Shown: positions 1 through 5,932 of the stretch, in pieces
Numbering within the stretch: the stretch's first letter is position 1
How the letters are laid out: each line of letters starts with the position of its first letter
From: Actinomycetota bacterium
GTDB lineage: Bacteria > Actinomycetota > Thermoleophilia > Solirubrobacterales > Solirubrobacteraceae
Length of the DNA stretch: 13,188 nucleotides
Direction of reading: 5' to 3'
Assembly: GCA_005883905.1 (NCBI GenBank)
Contig: VAYD01000068.1
Span: 1 to 13,188 of the forward strand
Made by a program: the position numbers and the translations under genes
Notes under the pieces: generated by a model
Told to the model about the DNA's origin: nothing
Database searches by the model: none
What the model saw: the letters and a program-made list of their open reading frames with translations, nothing else

Positions 1-573
1 CCGCACGTCTGACGCGGTGGCGATCGCGATGTCCTCCTGCGTGCGCGCGCCGCCGTGAGCCTGCGCCGCGACAACGGCGTCCGCCTCGACCGAGGCCCGC
101 CGGCGAAAGCGCTCGCCCGCGAACAGGATCAGGCCGTTGACCGTGAGGAAGATGCTCGCCGCGACCGGCTTGGCAAAGATCGTGCGGAAGACGTGCTCGA
201 GGGCGAGGCCGGTGATCCCAACCGGGATGGTGGCGATGATGATGAGCCACGCAAGGCGCGCATCGTTGTCGTCCTCGGGCAGGCGCCGTGTGCTGACCAC
301 GTCGCCGAGCGTGCGGAAGAAGCCGCGGATGATCCGGATCCAGTCGTCGCGGAAGAACACGAGCAGCGCGAGCGCGGTCGCGACGTGCAGCGCGACGATG
401 TACGCGAGGTAGAACGACGTCTCGCTGCTGGACTGCGACGACTGCGTGACGAGCGTCTGCCAGCTGCCGCCGATCCAGGCCGGCACGAGGACGGAGTGCC
501 CGAGGCTCGACACCGGGAACAGCTCGGTGACACCTTGGACAACAGCGATGACGATGGCCTGGAAGTAGGACAC
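1..573 (-). CDS. uppP: Undecaprenyl-diphosphatase (UppP/BacA family), 3' end cut by window edge
   Basis: This is the N-terminal 191 codons of an integral membrane phosphatase that recycles undecaprenyl pyrophosphate to the monophosphate carrier used for peptidoglycan synthesis; the family is normally about 265-280 aa. The first catalytic block is clear: QGVTE at residues 13-17 followed by PVSSLGH at 20-26, near the start as expected. Several hydrophobic spans follow, with a charged loop around residues 95-105. The second family motif, with the catalytic arginine, would lie beyond position 1. The first Glu of the usual EGxTE motif is Gln here; I recall this variant from other UppP homologs. 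The start is GTG at 573, chosen because no ATG is available nearby and the motif would be misplaced otherwise; no good Shine-Dalgarno is visible. It lies 11 bp downstream of the lipoprotein stop, so the two may be cotranscribed. Family assignment is confident; the start is less so. Confidence 0.9.
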   Translation of the reverse strand, partial: MSYFQAIVIAVVQGVTELFPVSSLGHSVLVPAWIGGSWQTLVTQSSQSSSETSFYLAYIVALHVATALALLVFFRDDWIRIIRGFFRTLGDVVSTRRLPEDDNDARLAWLIIIATIPVGITGLALEHVFRTIFAKPVAASIFLTVNGLILFAGERFRRRASVEADAVVAAQAHGGARTQEDIAIATASDVR

Positions 574-584
574 GGCGCCGCAGG

Positions 585-1211
585 CTATCTCGGGCAGCCG
601 ATGGGTGCGGACCGCAGGTGGTCGGCGCCGACGCGGAGCGCGAGACCGAGCTCGAACCGCGCGGCCGACCTCGAGATGCCAAGCTCGGCCCGGACCGCGC
701 GCAGGGTGTGGGTTCGCACGTACGTGTCGTGCACCTCTCGGAGCCGGCCGAGGTAGGAACGCGGGTAGCGCGGCGGCGGGAGTCTCGCCTGATCCGGTCG
801 AAGCGCGGCGATCGCCTGTCGCGCAAGCTTCTCCTTGGCCCACACCACGACGTCCGAGCTCCCGGTCGCGAGCTCGAACCTGCCTTCGCCGTAATCGAGG
901 ACGTCGACGCCACGTGCGCTGAAGCGCGCGCTTGGTCTGACGTCGAGCAACAGCGCGTTGCGATCGCAGATCGAGAAGAGCTGGATCTCGAGCGGCGGCG
1001 AGCACCCACCGTCGGAACTGGGCTTGCAGCTCCCATAGACGAAGGTCGTCGATCCGCCCTCGTGGAGGACGTCGGCCAGTTCGAAGGCGGCGACGCGCCG
1101 GACGGCCCACCCCGGCGCCACACGCCGGGCTCCGGGCTGCCCAGCGTCCGAACCGCATCCCGCGAGAGCGACAGCGCAGATCATGATGAGCAGCCCGAAC
1201 GTTCGACGCAT
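585..1211 (-). CDS. Putative secreted lipoprotein of unknown function
   Basis: The predicted protein is 208 aa. It begins with MRR, a hydrophobic stretch and the lipobox LAGC (Cys at residue 19), so it should be a lipid-anchored exported protein. The mature part has several cysteines (near residues 62, 69 and 82) within a segment containing FVYGSC and GGCSPPLEIQ, then a mixed region ending in basic helices. The pattern resembles short lipoproteins I recall from Thermoleophilia, but I cannot name a domain or function. The gene is divergent from the permease and separated from it by 72 bp containing a metal-repressor-like palindrome, so it could share that control. It is followed after 11 bp by uppP in the same direction. 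ATG at 1211 is chosen because it places the signal peptide exactly at the N-terminus. The same frame stays open far upstream on this strand, but that part is antisense to the permease. Confidence 0.75.
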   Translation of the reverse strand: MRRTFGLLIMICAVALAGCGSDAGQPGARRVAPGWAVRRVAAFELADVLHEGGSTTFVYGSCKPSSDGGCSPPLEIQLFSICDRNALLLDVRPSARFSARGVDVLDYGEGRFELATGSSDVVVWAKEKLARQAIAALRPDQARLPPPRYPRSYLGRLREVHDTYVRTHTLRAVRAELGISRSAARFELGLALRVGADHLRSAPIGCPR

Positions 1212-1246
1212 CGACCGATCAGATCTACACCTGATCCGCGGCCGCG

Positions 1247-1274
1247 TTGCTGATATACCCCTTAGGGGTATGAT
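1247..1274 (+). promoter_or_regulatory. Sigma70-like promoter of the permease operon, probably leaderless
   Basis: A -35-like TTGCTG (1247-1252) and a -10 TATGAT (1269-1274, five of six consensus bases) are separated by 16 bp. Transcription should begin about 6-9 nt after the -10 box, at 1281-1284, which is essentially the ATG at 1284. The transcript would therefore be leaderless or nearly so, consistent with the absence of a Shine-Dalgarno sequence. The -35 match is only moderate. Confidence 0.55.
1255..1271. promoter_or_regulatory. CsoR-like metal-repressor operator
   Basis: ATACCCCTTAGGGGTAT is a 7-3-7 perfect inverted repeat lying between the -35 and -10 boxes and overlapping the -10, the classic position for a repressor. 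AT-flanked runs of four C and four G are the hallmark of operators of the CsoR/RcnR/FrmR class, especially actinobacterial copper-sensing CsoR sites. That identification is from knowledge of the family; no repressor gene is present in the window. The same site could also affect the divergent lipoprotein gene. Confidence 0.65.
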
Positions 1275-1283
1275 CGAGCCACG

Positions 1284-2501
1284 ATGGCTGACGTGATCTC
1301 CAAGCTCGGCGACGGCCTCTGGAACGCCGTGCTGATGGCGTGGCAGGTCTGGTGGGCGCTGGTGCTCGGCTTCGCGATCTCGGCCATCGTGCAGGCCTGG
1401 GTGCCGCGCGAGCGGATCGAGCACAGCCTCGCCGGCGAGCAGGCCGGGGCGATCGCGCGGGCGACCGGCCTCGGGGCGGCGTCCTCGTCGTGCTCCTACG
1501 CGGCGATCGCGATCGCCAAGAGCTTGTTCCAGAAGGGCGCGTCGGCCGCGAGCGCGCTCGCGTTCCAGTTCGCATCGACCAACCTGGTGTGGGAGCTCGG
1601 GCTCGTGCTGTGGGTGCTGATCGGCTGGCAGTTCACGCTCGCCGAGTACCTCGGCGGGATCGTGATGATCGTCCTGATGTGGACGCTGCTGCGCGTGTTC
1701 GTCTCGCGCGAGCTGGAAACGGAGGCGCGCGAACACGCGGTCCACGCCCAGGCCGGCCACATCCACAACGCCGTCGGGTCGGAGCTGCCCTGGCGGCAGC
1801 GGCTGACGTCGCTGCAGGCGTGGACCGACGTCGCCCACAACTTCCGCGGCGACTGGAAGATGCTCTACAAGGAGATCTCGATCGGCTTCGTGCTGGCCGG
1901 ATTCATCGCGCTCCTGGGCGACGACTTCTTCAACGGCCTGTTCCTCGAGAGCTCGTCGAGCGCGGTCCAGGTGATCTGGGGCGCGCTCATCGGACCGGTC
2001 ATCGCGGTGCTGAGCTTCGTCTGCTCGGTCGGCAACGTGCCGCTCGCGGCCGTGCTGTGGTCGGGCGGCATCAGCTTCTCCGGCGTGATGGCGTTCATCT
2101 TCGCCGACCTGATCGTGCTGCCGATCATCCTCGCCTACCGCAAGTACTACGGCACGCGCTTCGCGCTGCGGATCACCGGGCTGATGTACGTGACGATGGT
2201 GATCGCGGCGATCCTGATCGACCTGCTGTTCAGCGCGCTCGGCCTGATCCCTGACACGCGGCCGTCCACCGATGACGTGTTCGGCTCGATCGAGGTGAAC
2301 TACAAGCTCGTGCTCAACCTCTTCGGGCTCGCGATCTTCGCATCGCTGATGTGGCTGACCGTGCGCGGCGGCGCGACAGACCCCGTGTGCGGGATGTCGG
2401 TCGACAAGGGCAGGGCGAAGACCGCCGAGTACGGCGGCAGGACGTACTACTTCTGCTCGGACCACTGCAAGGCGACATTCGAACATGCCCACGCACACTG
2501 A
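1284..2501 (+). CDS. DUF318/ArsP-like permease with C-terminal YHS metal-binding domain
   Basis: This 405-aa polytopic membrane protein looks like the YraQ/ArsP permease family (PF03773). Two pseudo-symmetric halves each carry a Cys in a small-residue motif inside a membrane segment: SSSCSYAAIA with C70, and FVCSVGNVPLA with C247. Between them lies a cytoplasmic-type loop with a His cluster (H151, H154, H159, H161). After the last span the chain continues into a YHS domain: DPVCGM at 366-371, then YYFCSDHC with C391 and C395, and a terminal HAHAH. YHS domains are metal-binding and often accompany copper and mercury proteins. Together with the CsoR-like operator this suggests export or handling of a soft metal or metalloid, but the substrate is inferred. 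The gene overlaps the methyltransferase start by 17 bp, so the two are translationally linked. ATG 1284 fits the promoter exactly. Confidence 0.88.
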   Translation: MADVISKLGDGLWNAVLMAWQVWWALVLGFAISAIVQAWVPRERIEHSLAGEQAGAIARATGLGAASSSCSYAAIAIAKSLFQKGASAASALAFQFASTNLVWELGLVLWVLIGWQFTLAEYLGGIVMIVLMWTLLRVFVSRELETEAREHAVHAQAGHIHNAVGSELPWRQRLTSLQAWTDVAHNFRGDWKMLYKEISIGFVLAGFIALLGDDFFNGLFLESSSSAVQVIWGALIGPVIAVLSFVCSVGNVPLAAVLWSGGISFSGVMAFIFADLIVLPIILAYRKYYGTRFALRITGLMYVTMVIAAILIDLLFSALGLIPDTRPSTDDVFGSIEVNYKLVLNLFGLAIFASLMWLTVRGGATDPVCGMSVDKGRAKTAEYGGRTYYFCSDHCKATFEHAHAH

Positions 2502-3141
2502 GCGCTACGTGCCCGCCCTCGGGCTGAGGGCGCTGACCCCGCTCTACGACCGGCTTATGGCGCTGACGATGCGCGAGGGCGCGTGGCGCCCGCGGCTCGC
2601 GCAGGCCGTGCTCGAGCCGTTGCGTCGCGGCGACGTCGTGGTCGACGTCGGCTGCGGCACCGCGACGCAGGCGATCGACCTCGCCGCGCGACGACCCGAC
2701 GTCACGGTCATCGGCGTCGACGGCGACCCCGAGGTCCTGGAGCTCGCACGGGCGAAGCCAGGAGCCGAGCGCGTGGAGCTGCGCGAGGGCGACGCGACCG
2801 CCCTGCCGCTCGCCGACGCGGGCGCAGCCGCGGTCATCTGCTCGCTGCTCCTGCACCACCTCCCGCCGGACGGCAAGCGCGCCGCGCTGTCCGATGCGCG
2901 GCGGGTACTGGCGCCCGGCCGGCACCTCCACATCGCCGACTGGGGACGCCCGAGCGATCCGCTGGCGGCCGCGGGCTTCGCCGCCGTGCAGCTGATCGAC
3001 GGCCGCGAGGGCACGCGCGACCACGCCGCCGGCCGCCTCAACACCTTCATCGCCGGCGCCGGCTTCGGCGAGATCGAGCTCGCCGCCCGGCTGCGGACCG
3101 TCTTCGGGACGCTCGAGCTGCTGCGGGCTACGGCGCCGTGA
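2485..3141 (+). CDS. Class I SAM-dependent methyltransferase
   Basis: The 218-aa protein has the Rossmann methyltransferase signature: motif I VVDVGCGTATQ at residues 52-62, the acidic ribose-binding Asp in GVDGDPEVL (D79), the adenine-loop segment GDATALPLA at 102-110 and LLLHHLPP at 121-128. It belongs to the broad UbiE/Methyltransf_11/25 type. The acceptor substrate is not recognisable. It has only two cysteines (C57 within motif I, and C119), which argues against an ArsM arsenite methyltransferase, where conserved cysteines bind arsenic. The start lies inside the YHS-permease gene, a 17-bp overlap in another frame, implying coupled translation and a shared role. A weak AAGG precedes the ATG by about 12 nt. 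The 3' end overlaps the convergent aminotransferase by 14 bp. A start a little downstream (Met25 or Met29) is possible but would remove the conserved-looking YDRLMALTMREG segment. Confidence 0.9.
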   Translation: MPTHTERYVPALGLRALTPLYDRLMALTMREGAWRPRLAQAVLEPLRRGDVVVDVGCGTATQAIDLAARRPDVTVIGVDGDPEVLELARAKPGAERVELREGDATALPLADAGAAAVICSLLLHHLPPDGKRAALSDARRVLAPGRHLHIADWGRPSDPLAAAGFAAVQLIDGREGTRDHAAGRLNTFIAGAGFGEIELAARLRTVFGTLELLRATAP

Positions 3142-4498
3142 TCGCCGCGAGCAGCTCGGCGAAGACCTCGGTGTGGCGGTCGACGTCGGCCTCCGTCGTC
3201 GCCGGCGACATGAGCGCCATGTTGTGGAACGGCGTGATGAGGACGCCGCGGTTGAGGAGGTAGAGGTGCAGCGCGTCCTCGAGCTCGGCGTCGTGGAGCG
3301 CCGCGCTCGCGCCGCCGTTGCGCGGCGGCTCGGGCCCGAACGCGAGCTCCGCGCGGGCCCCGAGCTGGACGATCGACCACGGGACGTCGTGATCGAACAG
3401 GGCGCCGTGCACGCCGGCGACGAAGCGGTCGCACAGCGCTGTCATGCCCGCGAAGGCGTCGGCCGTCAGGACTTCGCTGAGCGTCGCGCGCGCTGCCGCG
3501 AGCGAGAGCGCGTTGCCGGCGAGCGTCCCGCCAACGCCGCCGACGTCCACCAGGTCGGCGTGGTCGGCGTCCTCGAGCGCCTCGATGCGGGCGCCCACGT
3601 CGGCGCTGACGCCGTACGCGCCGATCGGCAGGCCGCCGGCGATCGACTTGCCGAGCGTGACGACGTCGGGCGTCAGCCCCCACGCGTCCGTGCATCCGCC
3701 CGGGCCCGCGCTGAGCGTGTGCGTCTCGTCGCAGATGAGCAACGTGCCCGTCCAGTCGCACGCGGCGCGAACGCCGTCGAGGAACCCCGGCTCGGGCAGG
3801 ACGATCCCGATGTTCGTCAGGGCGGGCTCGGTGAGGACGCAGGCGACCTGCTTGTCGGCGAGCAGGCGCTCGACCGCGTCGAGGTCGTTGAACTCGCAGA
3901 CGCGCGTGGTCACCGTCGGATCGACCGCCGGGCCGACGTTGCCGGCGCGCGAGCGCGGGCGACCGCCGCCGTTGAGCGTCACGAACGTCTCGTCGACGGT
4001 GCCGTGGTAGCAGTGGCTGAAGACGAGCACGTACGGGCGCCCGGTGATCGCGCGGCACAGCCGCAGCGCCCAGCGGTTCGCGTCGGTCGCCGTGAGCGAG
4101 AAGCTCCACAGCGGCACGCCGAAGCGCCGCGTCAGCTCGTCGCCGACCCACGCGGCGTCGTCGGTGGGCAGCATCACGGTCGCGCCGCCGAGTTCGCCGA
4201 GCCGCCGCGCGACGGCGTCGACCACCGGCGCCGGCGAGTGGCCCGCCATCGCGCCGGTGTCGCCCAGGGCGAAGTCGACGTAGCGCCGGCCGTCGACGTC
4301 CTCGATCCACGCGCCGCCTGCGCGCGCGGCGAAGAGCGGATGCCCACCCGCCCATTTCGCCATCCAGGTCATCGGCACACCGCCGAGCAGCGACCGCTGT
4401 GCCTGCTCGAAACGGGCCCGCGACGCCCGATGCTCGGCGGCGAAGCGCTCCGATTCGGCCTGCAACAGCGCTTTCACCATGGCGCGATCGACCGGCAT
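3128..4498 (-). CDS. Class III PLP-dependent aminotransferase, HemL-like, substrate unknown
   Basis: The protein is 456 aa from ATG 4498, or 450 aa from ATG 4480. It is a fold-type I PLP enzyme of the class III/glutamate-1-semialdehyde aminomutase group. Visible landmarks are the N-terminal RSLLGGVPMTWM, the GDTGAMAGHSP segment, SHCYHGTVDET, the PLP-ring-binding Asp in LLICDETHTLSAGPGG (D257) and the Schiff-base lysine in TLGKSIAGGLPIGAYG (K284). True HemL has FDEV(M)TGFR at the Asp site; here it is CDETHT, so tetrapyrrole synthesis should not be assumed, and no heme genes are nearby. It is probably an omega-amino or beta-amino acid transaminase of an uncharacterised subgroup. It is convergent with the methyltransferase (14-bp overlap) and divergent from the sigma factor, with about 80 bp between. 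Neither start has a strong ribosome binding site. Confidence 0.88.
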   Translation of the reverse strand: MPVDRAMVKALLQAESERFAAEHRASRARFEQAQRSLLGGVPMTWMAKWAGGHPLFAARAGGAWIEDVDGRRYVDFALGDTGAMAGHSPAPVVDAVARRLGELGGATVMLPTDDAAWVGDELTRRFGVPLWSFSLTATDANRWALRLCRAITGRPYVLVFSHCYHGTVDETFVTLNGGGRPRSRAGNVGPAVDPTVTTRVCEFNDLDAVERLLADKQVACVLTEPALTNIGIVLPEPGFLDGVRAACDWTGTLLICDETHTLSAGPGGCTDAWGLTPDVVTLGKSIAGGLPIGAYGVSADVGARIEALEDADHADLVDVGGVGGTLAGNALSLAAARATLSEVLTADAFAGMTALCDRFVAGVHGALFDHDVPWSIVQLGARAELAFGPEPPRNGGASAALHDAELEDALHLYLLNRGVLITPFHNMALMSPATTEADVDRHTEVFAELLAAITAP

Positions 4499-4572
4499 CC
4501 GGGCCAGGATCGCAGCAACTCCGGCGCTACCCTGGGGTTCTTCTGGACAGGGTCCGTACTGCTCCGGTCCTC

Positions 4573-4584
4573 CCACGCGCGTGG
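4573..4584. repeat. Perfect 12-bp palindrome over the sigma factor start
   Basis: CCACGCGCGTGG is a perfect inverted repeat whose last bases include the GTG start codon (4581-4583) of the sigma factor. It is the only clear symmetric element in the 82-bp divergent spacer 4499-4580, where I found no convincing -35/-10 pair in either direction. It could be an operator or chance in GC-rich DNA. Confidence 0.3.
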
Positions 4585-5924
4585 AAGCCACCACACTCGA
4601 ACATCCACACCTCGGCGTACGAGGTCCGACGCCGCTGCTGCGCCTGCAGAGCGACGAGCGGCTCGTCGCGCTGACCCGCAAGGGCAACCAGGCCGCCTAT
4701 GAGGCGCTCGTCGCCCGCTACCAGTCGCGCCTGCTCGCCTTCTGCCGGCACATGCTCGCCTCCAAGGAGGACGCCGAGGACGTGCTGCAGGAGGTCTTCG
4801 CGGCCGCGTTCAACGCGCTGCTCGCCGACGAGCGCGCGATCAACGTGCGCCCGTGGCTGTACCGGATCGCGCGCAACCGCTCGCTGAACCATCTGCGCCG
4901 CCAGCAGGCGATCGGCGTCGACTCGATGGACGTGCACTTCGCCGACCACGGCAAGACCACGGTCGAGTACGTCCAGGGCCGCGAGGCGATCCGCGAGCTG
5001 CTCGAGGACGTCAAGACGCTGCCCGAGACGCAGCGCACGGCGCTGCTGCTGCGCGAGATCGACGCGCTCAGCTACGACCAGATCTCCGAGGCGATGGAGA
5101 CCACCGTCCCGTCGGTGAAGTCGCTGCTCGTGCGCGCGCGTGTCTCGCTCGCCGAGGCCGCCGAGGCGCGCGCCCTTCACTGCGAGCAGGTGCGCGAGGA
5201 GCTCGGCGAGGTCGCCGAGGGCCTGCGGCGCCTGAGCCCGCCGGCGCGCCGCCACGTGCGCAGCTGCGACAGCTGCGCCGCCTTCAAGGCGCACCTGCGC
5301 CAGACCAACAAGGCGCTCGCCGCGATCTTCCCGGTCGGCCCGCTGATCATGTTCAAGAAGTTCCTGCTGGCCCAGGTCGGCACCACCGCCGGCGCGAGCA
5401 GCGCCGCGGGCGGCGGCGCCGCCGCAGCAGGCGCCTCGGCTGCGGGTGCAGCCGGTGCCGGCAGCGCGCTGACCGCGGGGGTCGGCGCGGTCGCCACGAA
5501 GGCCGCCGCCGGGCTCGCCGCCGTCGCGATCGTCGGCGCGGGCGCCGTCGAGGTCGACCACGCACAGAACCGCCGGGCAACGCGCGCGCCGGTCGCAGCC
5601 GCCAAGCACGCGCCCGTCGCGGTCGCCGCCGCGCCGACCGTCGTGTCGAGCGTGGCGCAGCCCGTCGCCAGCGCGCCGGCTGCGGCGCGCCACCGCAAGC
5701 TGAAGGCTGGATCGGCCAAGCAGGTCAAGAAGCCCGCCGTAGTGCCGATCACGACGACGACGGAGCCGACCACCACACCGGCTCCGCCGCCGCCCACGAC
5801 GACTTCGGAGCAGCCGCCCCCGACCACCACATCGGAGGAGCCGCCCCCGCCGACGACGACCGATCCGCAGCAGCAGCCTCCGCCGCCGCCGGACCAGTCG
5901 TCGCCGCCGCCGCCTGCGTCCTAG
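4581..5924 (+). CDS. ECF sigma factor fused to zinc-finger anti-sigma-like domain, membrane span and Pro/Thr tail
   Basis: The 447-aa protein starts with an ECF sigma factor. Region 2 lies at about residues 38-107 (AYEALVARYQSRLLAF, DAEDVLQEVF, WLYRIARNRSLNHLRR), and region 4 at about 145-195 (LPETQRTALLLREIDALSYDQIS, then VPSVKSLLVRAR). It continues into a module matching the anti-sigma zinc finger layout: C201, then H225-x3-C229-x2-C232 (RRHVRSCDSC). Next come an Ala/Gly-rich stretch, one likely transmembrane helix (about 300-324) and a tail of repeated PPPTTTSE-type units (about 390-447). The topology suggests a membrane-tethered sigma with the Pro/Thr tail outside the cell. GTG 4581 is preferred because an upstream in-frame ATG at 4479 would run through the spacer into the divergent gene and adds nothing conserved. 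ECF subgroups with C-terminal extensions are known; the exact group is not assigned here. Confidence 0.88.
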   Translation: MEATTLEHPHLGVRGPTPLLRLQSDERLVALTRKGNQAAYEALVARYQSRLLAFCRHMLASKEDAEDVLQEVFAAAFNALLADERAINVRPWLYRIARNRSLNHLRRQQAIGVDSMDVHFADHGKTTVEYVQGREAIRELLEDVKTLPETQRTALLLREIDALSYDQISEAMETTVPSVKSLLVRARVSLAEAAEARALHCEQVREELGEVAEGLRRLSPPARRHVRSCDSCAAFKAHLRQTNKALAAIFPVGPLIMFKKFLLAQVGTTAGASSAAGGGAAAAGASAAGAAGAGSALTAGVGAVATKAAAGLAAVAIVGAGAVEVDHAQNRRATRAPVAAAKHAPVAVAAAPTVVSSVAQPVASAPAAARHRKLKAGSAKQVKKPAVVPITTTTEPTTTPAPPPPTTTSEQPPPTTTSEEPPPPTTTDPQQQPPPPPDQSSPPPPAS

Positions 5925-5932
5925 GGACGCAG
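5914..5932. terminator. Hairpin enclosing both convergent stop codons, candidate bidirectional terminator
   Basis: CTGCGTCC and GGACGCAG form a perfect 8-bp stem around the 3-nt loop TAG. The loop is the plus-strand stop codon of the sigma factor (5922-5924), and the minus-strand stop of the repeat protein is at 5921-5923. The two genes therefore share the tetranucleotide CTAG. No T-run follows on either side, so intrinsic termination is only possible, not shown. Confidence 0.45.

Noticed and set aside
1212..2498. Long minus-strand open frame continuing upstream of the lipoprotein through the permease
   Set aside because: Its composition (Arg, His, Asp, Gln rich, no domains) is that of an antisense shadow in GC-rich DNA; the lipobox at residue 19 from ATG 1211 marks the real start.
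2485..3141. ArsM arsenite methyltransferase
   Set aside because: Only two cysteines, neither in the ArsM pattern; the arsenic link rests on the permease family alone.
4479..4581. Upstream ATG extension of the sigma factor
   Set aside because: It would add 34 residues without family similarity and overlap the divergent aminotransferase start; GTG 4581 leaves a sensible spacer.
3173..4702. Long plus-strand open frame across the aminotransferase
   Set aside because: The opposite strand has a complete PLP enzyme with all motifs; the plus frame is low-complexity Arg/Ala/Val without recognisable features.
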